Origin: an uncultured Treponema sp.
GTDB taxonomy: Bacteria > Spirochaetota > Spirochaetia > Treponematales > Treponemataceae
Direction: 5' to 3'
DNA length: 44,423 nucleotides
Assembly (NCBI GenBank): GCA_937923945.1
Contig: CALDWC010000032.1
Coordinates: forward strand, 1 to 44,423
Part shown: one piece after another, positions 26,478 through 33,153 of the stretch
How positions within the stretch are numbered: position 1 is the stretch's first letter
How the letters are laid out: each line of letters opens with the position of its first letter
Notes under the pieces: model-generated
What the model was told of the DNA's origin: nothing
What the model saw: only the letters and a program-made list of their open reading frames with translations
Database searches by the model: none
Position numbers and translations under genes: made by a program

Positions 26478-26582
26478 ATGTATTACCTCATAAACTGCCG
26501 TTTTATTTAATTTTGAAACGCCGCGGTTTGATCAAAATTTCCTAAACCAGATTCGCTATAAACAAAATATTTTTAGAGATAT

Positions 26583-26610
26583 ATTGTCATCAAATTGTCC
26601 GTTTTGTCAA
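26583..26610 (-). promoter_or_regulatory. Candidate promoter of the chemoreceptor gene
   Basis: On the minus strand TTGACA (26610-26605), a 16-nt spacer and GACAAT (26588-26583) lie about 105 nt before the ATG. The -35 is perfect and the -10 moderate. It is divergent from the rib promoter, whose -35 starts 16 nt away. Confidence 0.35.
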
Positions 26611-26625
26611 GAGGTTTTTATGTCC

Positions 26626-26654
26626 TTGACTATTTTATAAAATTTGAGTATTAT
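26626..26654 (+). promoter_or_regulatory. Promoter of the riboflavin operon
   Basis: TTGACT (26626-26631), a 17-nt spacer and TATTAT (26649-26654) predict a transcript starting at about 26661, exactly where the FMN riboswitch begins. Confidence 0.75.
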
Positions 26655-26661
26655 AAAAATA

Positions 26662-26812
26662 ATTTCAGGGTAAGGTGAAATTCCTTGACCGGTGGTACAG
26701 CCCACGAGCGGATAAAAACGTCCGACCGTTATCACGGTGCGATGCGCGTTTTAATTTGCATGATTTGGTGAAACTCCAAAGCCGACGGTATAGTCCGGAT
26801 AAAAGAAACGAA
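26662..26812 (+). ncRNA. FMN riboswitch (RFN element)
   Basis: The conserved pieces appear in order: TTTCAGGGTAAGGTGAAATT, CCGGTGGTACAGCCCACGAGC split over 26690-26710, a variable arm (about 26711-26760), then TTGGTGAAACTCCAAAGCC, GACGGTATAGTC, CGGAT and a closing GAAAC that can pair with the first TTTC (P1). This aptamer binds FMN and normally shuts off riboflavin genes when FMN is plentiful. After the aptamer, GTGCCG (26828-26833) can pair with CGGCAC (about 26854-26859), but no T-run follows before ribD. Control by hiding the ribosome-binding site GGAG (26873-26876) is therefore more likely than transcription termination. Confidence 0.93.
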
Positions 26813-26884
26813 TCCGACATCTCAACAGTGCCGCCCCGCAAAAAGGGTGTTGCCGGCACCGCCCTGAAAAACGGAGCATTTATT

Positions 26885-28030
26885 TTGGAAAAGGGCGAAT
26901 TACATCTCACCGATTACGATTATATGCAACTGGCGATTGAGCTTGCAAAAAAAGGCGCGGGGCGTACCGCACCGAACCCGCTCGTGGGAGCGGTTCTCGT
27001 CAAGGACGGTCGCATTATTGGACGTGGCTATCACGCCTATTACGGCGGATTACATGCGGAACGGGCAGCATTGCAGGATTGCACAACTGCCGGTGAAAGC
27101 CCCGAAGGCGCGGTATTGTATGTAACGCTGGAGCCGTGCTGTCATTACGGACAGCAGCCGCCCTGCACGGAAGCCATTATCAAAGCAAAAATCGTCCGTG
27201 TCGTTATCGGAAGTGCTGACCCAAATCCACTGGTAGCAGGAAAAGGGGTTGCACAACTGCGCGCAGTCGGAATCGAAGTAATTGAAGGCTTTTTACAACA
27301 AGACTGCGATGCAATCAATCCTATTTTTTTTCATTATATCACAAAAAAAATGCCGTACGTTGCGGTAAAATATGCGATGACCTTGGACGGAAAAATCGCT
27401 ACGGTAACCGGAGTTTCAAAGTGGATTACCGGTGAAGCAGCCCGAAAACGGGTTCACGAGTTGCGAACGCGATATGCGGCGATTATGGTCGGCGTCGGTA
27501 CCGTATGTGCGGATAATCCGCTTTTAACCGCCCGCGGCGTGGAAGGAAAAAATCCGGTCCGGATTGTGTGCGATACGTATCTTCGCACGCCGCTTGAAAG
27601 CCGCCTTGTACAAACTGCCGGCGAAGTCCGCACTATCATCGCAACGTGTATCACAAGCGGGGATAAATTGAACGAGCTGAACGCCGCCGGCTGTGAAGTG
27701 TGGTCATTCCCCGAAACAGACGGCAGGGTGGACATACCGGCGCTAATGAGCAAATTAGCTGCGGGAAAAATTGACAGCATATTTGTCGAAGGCGGCGGCA
27801 CATTGCTGGAAAGCCTTTTTGCGGAACACCTCGTCCAAAAAGTATACGCGTTTATTGCGCCGAAAATTTTCGGCGGAACGGAGGCAAAAACGCCGGTGGA
27901 AGGAAAAGGCATCGCGGATATAACCGAGGCGTGCCTTTTGGAAAATTGCCGAATAGAAAAAATCGGCGCTGATATCCTTTTAGAAGCGGATATTCTTGAG
28001 CGGGGAGGCTCGTCATGTTTACCGGAATAA
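26885..28030 (+). CDS. ribD: Bifunctional diaminohydroxyphosphoribosylaminopyrimidine deaminase / reductase (RibD)
   Basis: RibD performs the second and third steps of riboflavin synthesis. The N-terminal deaminase domain has the zinc motifs HAE (H57, E59) and EPCCHYGQQPPC (C85, C94); the reductase domain starts near KYAMTLDGKIA and contains the SKWITGEAAR and IFVEGGGTLLES segments. The long open frame runs back into the riboswitch and is not all coding. The best start is a TTG at 26885, 8 nt after GGAG, giving MEKGELHLTDYDYMQ and 381 residues. The first downstream ATG (26924) lacks a ribosome-binding site and would remove residues kept in homologues. The end overlaps ribE by 16 nt, which suggests coupled translation. 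Confidence 0.93.
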   Translation: MEKGELHLTDYDYMQLAIELAKKGAGRTAPNPLVGAVLVKDGRIIGRGYHAYYGGLHAERAALQDCTTAGESPEGAVLYVTLEPCCHYGQQPPCTEAIIKAKIVRVVIGSADPNPLVAGKGVAQLRAVGIEVIEGFLQQDCDAINPIFFHYITKKMPYVAVKYAMTLDGKIATVTGVSKWITGEAARKRVHELRTRYAAIMVGVGTVCADNPLLTARGVEGKNPVRIVCDTYLRTPLESRLVQTAGEVRTIIATCITSGDKLNELNAAGCEVWSFPETDGRVDIPALMSKLAAGKIDSIFVEGGGTLLESLFAEHLVQKVYAFIAPKIFGGTEAKTPVEGKGIADITEACLLENCRIEKIGADILLEADILERGGSSCLPE

Positions 28031-28692
28031 TCGAAGAAGTCGGCTCCGTGAAAACGGTGCTGCGGGGAAAAAACTCGGCAAAGCTGGAAATTGCCGCGCA
28101 AAAAGTGTTGGAAGGAACGCAACTCGGCGACAGCATTGCGGTGAACGGAGTGTGCCTTACGGTAACGACTCTTTCGACGGCGGGCTTTTCCGCCGATGTG
28201 ATGTTTGAAACACTGGAGCGCTCAAATCTCGGTTCGCTGGTGCCGGCTTCTCCCGTGAACTTGGAGCGGGCAATGCCGATGAACGGTAGATTCGGCGGAC
28301 ACATTGTTTCCGGGCATATTGACGGAACGGGGAAAATTACCGCGATGATGAAAAACGATATTGCGGTGAAAATTACGATTGAAACCGAGCCGAGCATTAC
28401 CGGTTTGATTATCGAAAAAGGCTCCGTTGCGATTGACGGCATTAGTTTAACCGTTACGGAAGTTTCAGAAACGGCGTTTTCGATTTCAGCGATTCCGCAC
28501 ACGCTGATTCATACGATTTTGAAAACCAAAAAGATCGGGGATACGGTAAATTTGGAAACGGATGTAATCGGAAAATACGTCAAAAAACTTTTAAAAACGG
28601 ATTCCGAGTGCATTGAGCGGTATGCGGCAAAAACTGAAAAATCGGTAAGCCGCACCATTACACGAGAATTTTTAGCCGAAAACGGCTTTTAA
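28015..28692 (+). CDS. ribE: Riboflavin synthase, alpha subunit
   Basis: RibE converts two molecules of 6,7-dimethyl-8-ribityllumazine into riboflavin and a pyrimidine product. The 225-residue protein has the typical start MFTGIIEEVG and two tandem lumazine-binding barrels (about 1-97 and 98-195), each with the G-[DS]-S-[IV]-x-[VI]-[ND]-G style segment (GDSIAVNGVCLTV and GSVAIDGISLTV). The C-terminal ~25 residues are an extra tail. GGGGAGG precedes the ATG inside the end of ribD. It is the second gene of the rib operon and is followed by ribBA after 29 nt. Confidence 0.96.
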   Translation: MFTGIIEEVGSVKTVLRGKNSAKLEIAAQKVLEGTQLGDSIAVNGVCLTVTTLSTAGFSADVMFETLERSNLGSLVPASPVNLERAMPMNGRFGGHIVSGHIDGTGKITAMMKNDIAVKITIETEPSITGLIIEKGSVAIDGISLTVTEVSETAFSISAIPHTLIHTILKTKKIGDTVNLETDVIGKYVKKLLKTDSECIERYAAKTEKSVSRTITREFLAENGF

Positions 28693-28721
28693 AAAAATAA
28701 CTTTACAAAAAAGAGGTTTAT

Positions 28722-29912
28722 ATGGACACGATTGAAAAAGCGCTGGAAGACTTACGACAGGGCAAAATTATTTTGGTCACTGACGATGAAGAGCGCGAAA
28801 ATGAGGGCGATTTTATTTGTGCTGCGGAAGCGGCAACGACCGAAAATGTAAATTTTATGGCAACGTACGGGAAAGGTTTGATTTGCATGCCGATGTCACA
28901 GGAATTTGTGGAACGTTTGAAAATTCCGCAAATGGTGAGTTTGAACACGGACAATCACGAAACGGCTTTTACCGTCTCGATTGACCACGTATCGACGACG
29001 ACAGGAATTTCAGCGGCGGAGCGCGGCGTTACCACGCGGGCAGTTGTTGCGGATGATGCACGGCCGGAAGATTTTCGCCGCCCGGGACATTGTTTTCCGC
29101 TTTTGGCACGAAAAAACGGAGTGCTTGAGCGAAACGGACATACGGAAGCAACGGTAGATTTGTGTCGTCTTGCGGGGTTAAAACCCTGCGGACTTTGTTG
29201 TGAAATCATGCGCGAAGACGGAACAATGATGCGGACATCGGAGCTGAAAGCGCTTGCCGAGCGCTTTAATTTGACGTTTATCACCATTAAGGATTTGCAG
29301 CATTATCGGAAAGTGCATGATCCGCTCGTCGAGCGGGTTACCCGCGTGAAAATGCCGACAAAGTACGGGCTTTTTACCGCCTACGGATATGAGAACAAGC
29401 TGAACGGTGAAAGTCATGTTGCCTTGGTAAAAGGCGATATCGGAAACGGCGAAAACATTCTCTGCCGCGTTCATTCGGAATGCTTGACCGGCGATACGTT
29501 CGGCTCGCTTCGCTGCGATTGCGGGCAGCAGTTTGCCCGCGCGATGACGCAAATCGAACACGAAGGACGGGGCATTCTCCTGTACATGCGGCAGGAAGGT
29601 CGCGGTATCGGTTTAATCAACAAACTGAAAGCCTATGAGCTTCAGGAAAAAGGCATGGACACGGTTGAGGCGAATATCGCGCTGGGTTTCAAGGCTGACT
29701 TGCGCGAATACTTTATCGGCGCACAGATTTTGCGCGATATCGGTGTCAAGACGATGCGCCTTTTGACGAACAATCCCGACAAAGTCTACCAGCTGGAAGA
29801 ATTCGGTTTGAAAATTACCGAGCGGGTGCCGATTCAAGCGGAAGCGACGCCTTACGATTTGAGCTACTTGGTAACAAAACAAAAAAAGATGGGGCATTTA
29901 TTGAAGTATTGA
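28722..29912 (+). CDS. ribBA: Bifunctional 3,4-dihydroxy-2-butanone-4-phosphate synthase / GTP cyclohydrolase II
   Basis: This fused enzyme supplies both starting branches of riboflavin synthesis. The N-terminal RibB half (1-200) has DDEERENEGDF and GHTEATVDLCRLAG; the C-terminal RibA half has the zinc cysteines C254, C265 and C267 in ECLTGDTFGSLRCDCG and the RQEGRGIGL loop. Length (396) and order are as in B. subtilis RibBA. AGAGG precedes the ATG. It is the last gene of the operon. No lumazine synthase (ribH) follows, although it commonly does; instead a long palindrome begins 44 nt after the stop. Confidence 0.96.
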   Translation: MDTIEKALEDLRQGKIILVTDDEERENEGDFICAAEAATTENVNFMATYGKGLICMPMSQEFVERLKIPQMVSLNTDNHETAFTVSIDHVSTTTGISAAERGVTTRAVVADDARPEDFRRPGHCFPLLARKNGVLERNGHTEATVDLCRLAGLKPCGLCCEIMREDGTMMRTSELKALAERFNLTFITIKDLQHYRKVHDPLVERVTRVKMPTKYGLFTAYGYENKLNGESHVALVKGDIGNGENILCRVHSECLTGDTFGSLRCDCGQQFARAMTQIEHEGRGILLYMRQEGRGIGLINKLKAYELQEKGMDTVEANIALGFKADLREYFIGAQILRDIGVKTMRLLTNNPDKVYQLEEFGLKITERVPIQAEATPYDLSYLVTKQKKMGHLLKY

Positions 29913-29956
29913 CATTTCATTTTATTCACCGGAGCTAAAAAGCGTAAAACACTCAA

Positions 29957-29998
29957 GGAGGCACTGATTAATTCTCTATTGAATTAATCAGTGCCTCC
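29957..29998. repeat. Perfect 18-bp inverted repeat behind ribBA
   Basis: The arms 29957-29974 and 29981-29998 (GGAGGCACTGATTAATTC and its complement) are perfect around the 6-nt loop TCTATT. One arm recurs with a single base change in copy B (about 4309-4326), so it belongs to the same mobile or dispersed palindrome family. No T-run follows, but the hairpin may still end the rib transcript. Confidence 0.8.
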
Positions 29999-30046
29999 CA
30001 TACGCTCAAATTATAAAAATAAATATAAATAATGGGAATTATCCTC

Positions 30047-30075
30047 TTGACAAGTCAATTGCTATAGTGTATAGT
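30047..30075 (+). promoter_or_regulatory. Promoter of the alcohol dehydrogenase gene
   Basis: TTGACA (30047-30052) and TATAGT (30070-30075) are 17 nt apart, a near-consensus promoter about 44 nt before the ATG. The leader contains a tandem repeat at 30081-30104 and an AAGGAG Shine-Dalgarno. Confidence 0.75.
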
Positions 30076-30080
30076 ATAAA

Positions 30081-30104
30081 TATATCGATAATAATATATC
30101 GATA
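30081..30104 (+). promoter_or_regulatory. Tandem TATATCGATA repeats downstream of the promoter, possible operator
   Basis: The 10-mer TATATCGATA occurs at 30081-30090 and 30095-30104, separated by ATAA. Each contains the palindrome TATCGATA. The pair covers the predicted transcription start, a typical place for a repressor site. The factor is unknown. Confidence 0.5.
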
Positions 30105-30118
30105 TATAAGGAGTTTTT

Positions 30119-31174
30119 ATGAAAGCATTTGCTATGCTAAAAATGGGCGAAACGGGTTGGATTGAAAAACCGACGCCTGAATGTGGTCCGATGGATGCAA
30201 TTTGTAAACCGCTTGCATTGGCACCTTGTACCTCCGATATACATACCGTTTGGGAAGGAGCAATCGGTGATCGACACAATATGATTTTAGGACACGAGGG
30301 ATGCGGTGAAATCGTGGAAGTGGGCTCGTTAGTCAAAGATTTTAAAGTAGGCGACAAAGTTCTCGTGCCCGCAATTACGCCTGACTGGAACTCGCTCGAA
30401 GCACAAGCAGGATATTCGATGCACTCAGGCGGTATGCTTGCAGGATGGAAATTCTCAAACTTTAAAGACGGTGTTTTCGGTGAGTATTTCCATGTAAACG
30501 ATGCTGACGGTAACCTTGCTTTAATTCCTGAAGGCGTAAAAATTGAGGAAGCTCCAATGCTTTCCGATATGGTGCCAACCGGATTTCACGGTGTCGAACT
30601 TGCCGATGTGCAATTCGGTGATTCGGTTTTAGTTATCGGTATCGGTCCTGTCGGCTTGATGTCTGTCGCCGGTGCAAACCTTCGCGGTGCTTCTAAAATT
30701 TATGCAGTCGGTACTCGGCCAAACTGTATTGAAGCTGCAAAATTCTACGGCGCTACCGATATTATAAGTTACAAAAGCGGTCCTATCGCAAAACAAGTAC
30801 TCGATTTAACACACGGAAAAGGTGTTGATAAAGTAGTTATTGCTGGCGGTACCGTTGATACATTCGCTGAAGCAGTTGAATGCTTAAAGCCGGGTGGAAA
30901 AATCGGTAATGTAAACTATCTTGGATCAGGAACTACCATTAATATTCCGCGCATTGAGTGGGGCGTCGGTATGGGACATAAACAAATCAATGGCGGTCTT
31001 ATGCCGGGCGGTCGACTTCGCATGGAAAAACTCAGCAGTCTCGTTTCGGTTGGTAAGCTCGACCTTTCGAAACTGATCACGCACAAATTTAAAGGTTTTG
31101 AAAATGTCGAAAAAGCACTCTACTTGATGAAGGATAAACCGGCAGACTTAATCAAGCCTGTTGTAGTGATCTAA
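30119..31174 (+). CDS. adh: Zinc-dependent NADP+ secondary alcohol dehydrogenase
   Basis: The 351-residue enzyme is very close to the Thermoanaerobacter-type NADP(H)-dependent secondary alcohol dehydrogenase, which interconverts ketones or aldehydes and alcohols. The catalytic zinc ligands are at the same numbers as in that enzyme: C37, H59, E60 and D150. The NADP-specificity residues also match (G198, T199 for Ser, R200, Y218). The Rossmann glycine motif is GIGPVG at about 174-179. The start at 30119 has AAGGAG 5 nt upstream and gives the family N terminus. It has its own near-consensus promoter and a possible operator. Downstream lie a gene relic and a metallochaperone-type GTPase. The high similarity to a Firmicute enzyme may reflect old horizontal transfer, which is an inference. 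Confidence 0.95.
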   Translation: MKAFAMLKMGETGWIEKPTPECGPMDAICKPLALAPCTSDIHTVWEGAIGDRHNMILGHEGCGEIVEVGSLVKDFKVGDKVLVPAITPDWNSLEAQAGYSMHSGGMLAGWKFSNFKDGVFGEYFHVNDADGNLALIPEGVKIEEAPMLSDMVPTGFHGVELADVQFGDSVLVIGIGPVGLMSVAGANLRGASKIYAVGTRPNCIEAAKFYGATDIISYKSGPIAKQVLDLTHGKGVDKVVIAGGTVDTFAEAVECLKPGGKIGNVNYLGSGTTINIPRIEWGVGMGHKQINGGLMPGGRLRMEKLSSLVSVGKLDLSKLITHKFKGFENVEKALYLMKDKPADLIKPVVVI

Positions 31175-31188
31175 TTTTTTATTCGGGC

Positions 31189-31347
31189 GTGGCGGTTTTT
31201 GGCTTTGCTAAAAGCCGCCGAACTTTTGAAATCCGGACGTGCATCATTCACGCGGAAAACTACCCGTGCGTTTTCAAAGTTGATTCCGACAATGAACTTA
31301 AAATCAACGGAGTCGATACGCCTCGTAATTTTACTAAAAGCATATGA
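31189..31347 (+). pseudogene. Relic 3' end of an unknown gene, overlapping the GTPase start
   Basis: An open frame ends in TGA at 31345-31347, overlapping the ATG of the next gene as ATGA. Its last ~30 codons read like real protein (AENYPCVFKVDSDNELKING, then VDTPRNFTKSI). Upstream, the frame runs into the adh stop region with no start codon near a ribosome-binding site; only a GTG at 31189 is available. I take it as the surviving C-terminal part of a lost gene that was once coupled to the GTPase. I do not recognise the family. Confidence 0.45.
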
Positions 31348-32237
31348 AAGTACTTATCATTTCAGGTTTTTTAGGAGCAGGTAAAACAACCCTCATAAAA
31401 AAACTTTCAAAAAAAACCGATATTGATTTTGCCGTTATGGAAAACGAATACGGAGAAGTCGGCATCGATGGACAAGTTTTAAAACAAGATCGCTTAAAAG
31501 TTTGGGAACTCACTGAAGGTTGTATATGCTGCTCGCTCAAGTCCGACTTTGCCTCGTCAGTTTTGACCATTGCAAATGCCGTAAATCCTGAATACTTAAT
31601 CGTAGAACCGAGTGGCGTCGGAATGTTGAGTTCCGTGCTTTTTAATCTCGCAAAAATAGAATATGAACATATCCGACTTTTGCAACCTATAACGGTTATT
31701 GATATACATACGATAGCTACTTGCATGCGTGAATTTAGCGAAATTTTTATTGACCAAATAAAATATGCCGACACCATTTTTATTTCAAAAGCCGAAAATA
31801 TTTCCCATACAAAAATACAAGAAGCAATGAGCCTTATCAAAAGTCTCAATCCTGCAGCGAAGGTTTTACTTACCGGCGCGCTCGAAGAGAAAAATTTTAA
31901 CGGAAAACAAGTTTTACAAAACTATTACTCTCACCATAAGAGTAGTTCGCTTGCCAACGCTGAAAATTACCCCGACATTGAAAATGTTGCAATAGAAAAT
32001 TTCCACATACAGACGATTGAAGAGCTCATTGCAAAGATAGTTTTGATTATGAGACAAAATTATGGGGCAGTCTATCGCGGAAAAGGATTTGTTTGTATAA
32101 ACGGTCAGTGGACAAAATTCGACATCGTCGGCGAAAACTATACAATCGAAACCTGCGAAGAAATGGACGGCGCAAAAGCAGTATTTATCGGACGTGCTTT
32201 AAAAAAAGATGCACTTCGGAAATTATGGCAGAACTAA
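31344..32237 (+). CDS. G3E-family (COG0523/CobW-like) GTPase, probable metallochaperone
   Basis: The 297-residue protein has Walker A GFLGAGKTT (about 8-16), the ENEYGEVGIDG switch segment, the hallmark metal-binding motif GCICCSL (CxCC, about 59-65) and EPSGV. A short CobW-like C-terminal domain follows. COG0523 proteins use GTP to deliver metals (zinc, nickel, iron or cobalt) to target proteins; the histidine-rich loop of many zinc members is missing, apart from SHH near residue 196. The metal cannot be told from sequence. The position two genes behind a zinc enzyme and the ATGA overlap with a lost gene hint at a client that has decayed. I see no separate promoter or strong Shine-Dalgarno. 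Confidence 0.88.
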   Translation: MKVLIISGFLGAGKTTLIKKLSKKTDIDFAVMENEYGEVGIDGQVLKQDRLKVWELTEGCICCSLKSDFASSVLTIANAVNPEYLIVEPSGVGMLSSVLFNLAKIEYEHIRLLQPITVIDIHTIATCMREFSEIFIDQIKYADTIFISKAENISHTKIQEAMSLIKSLNPAAKVLLTGALEEKNFNGKQVLQNYYSHHKSSSLANAENYPDIENVAIENFHIQTIEELIAKIVLIMRQNYGAVYRGKGFVCINGQWTKFDIVGENYTIETCEEMDGAKAVFIGRALKKDALRKLWQN

Positions 32238-32321
32238 TAAACATCATTATAAAGCGACTTGTAAACTATTTTTATACGTCAAATCTTTTTTAATCCGCTA
32301 GTTAAATTAACAAAATCTATG

Positions 32322-32327
32322 TATAAT
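32322..32327 (+). promoter_or_regulatory. -10 box of the YmdB-like gene, predicted leaderless
   Basis: A perfect TATAAT ends 7 nt before the ATG at 32335 with no Shine-Dalgarno between. No convincing -35 lies 15-19 nt upstream, so the promoter is supported mainly by the -10 and by the same spacing at other genes here. Confidence 0.4.
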
Positions 32328-32334
32328 ATTCGCG

Positions 32335-33138
32335 ATGGCTGAAATCAATATTTTATTTATCGGGGACGTATGTGCAAACATCGGCGTCAATGCACTACGG
32401 TTTATGCTTCCGAAACTGCAAGCGGAATATGACATCGCGTTCACCGTTGTCAATGCGGAAAACGCTTTGGACGGCGAAGGTGTCGACGAAAAAACTGCAA
32501 GCATACTTTTTGCGGCAGGAGCCGACGTACTCACCGGCGGCAATCATTCCTTACATGATTTTTCTTTGCGTAAAGATTTTTTACCGATTGCGAATGTTTT
32601 ACGCCCCGCGAATATTCCTGAAGTCGGTGGAAACGGTGCCGTTATTGTTCACAAAGGCGAGTTTGATTTTTTAGTAGCAAACTTTTTGGGCCGTGAAAAT
32701 ATGCGACCAGCCGATTCACCGTTTACCGCAGCCGATGCGGTGCTGCATAAATTTTCGGAAACGGCGCCATCGTCTCCAATCACTATTGTTGACTTTCACG
32801 GAGAGTCGCCGGACGAAAAAGAAGCGTTCGCGTTTTATCTTGACGGGCGGATTTCTCTCGTTGTGGGCACGCACACGCACGTTCAAACTGCCGACGAAAA
32901 AATTTTACCGAACGGAACCGGCTATATTACCGATGTCGGCTTTGTCGGTTTACGCTCATCCGTTATCGGTGCCAACCCTGAATTTGTGCTCGATCGACAG
33001 CAACGCGGTTTTTCAACTAAGCCGCGCTGGCAAGATTCCGGTGAAGCAATTTTTTGTGCCGTTATTGCCGCAATCGATACGGAAACAAAAAAGACAAAAA
33101 TGATTCACCGTATTCTACGGTCAGTTTTTATTCCGTGA
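32335..33138 (+). CDS. YmdB-family metallophosphoesterase
   Basis: The 267-residue protein belongs to the TIGR00282/YmdB family of two-metal phosphodiesterases; B. subtilis YmdB acts on 2',3'-cyclic nucleotides (and cAMP) and influences biofilm and motility choices. The metal-binding motifs appear in order: FIGDV (about 8-12), VNAEN (about 39-43), GGNHSLHD (about 67-74), DFHGE (about 155-159) and GTHTHVQTAD (about 181-190). GGNHSLHD differs from the usual GNHxWD. Its end lies 15 nt from the convergent c-di-GMP operon. The start has no Shine-Dalgarno but a TATAAT 7 nt upstream. Confidence 0.9.
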   Translation: MAEINILFIGDVCANIGVNALRFMLPKLQAEYDIAFTVVNAENALDGEGVDEKTASILFAAGADVLTGGNHSLHDFSLRKDFLPIANVLRPANIPEVGGNGAVIVHKGEFDFLVANFLGRENMRPADSPFTAADAVLHKFSETAPSSPITIVDFHGESPDEKEAFAFYLDGRISLVVGTHTHVQTADEKILPNGTGYITDVGFVGLRSSVIGANPEFVLDRQQRGFSTKPRWQDSGEAIFCAVIAAIDTETKKTKMIHRILRSVFIP

Positions 33139-33153
33139 TCCGCTTTGATGTTT

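Noticed and set aside
26478..26580. Possible sigma-28 (flagellar) promoter in front of the chemoreceptor
   Set aside because: A TAAA followed after 15 nt by GCGAATCT was seen on the minus strand, but the match to GCCGATAA is poor. The TTGACA-containing site at 26583-26610 is at least as good.
26675..26884. Upstream extension of ribD through the riboswitch
   Set aside because: This stretch is the FMN aptamer and its expression platform; the peptide has no similarity to RibD and the ribosome-binding site supports a start at 26885.
27454..28502. Two long antisense frames (222 and 216 codons) across ribD and ribE
   Set aside because: They mirror the conserved rib genes, show no family motif and are rich in Ser/Pro as expected for reversed reading. 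No start signals were seen.
31199..31384. 61-codon frame starting with TTG that overlaps the GTPase start
   Set aside because: It runs 40 nt into the GTPase gene in another frame and has no ribosome-binding site; the relic frame ending at 31347 is the more protein-like one.
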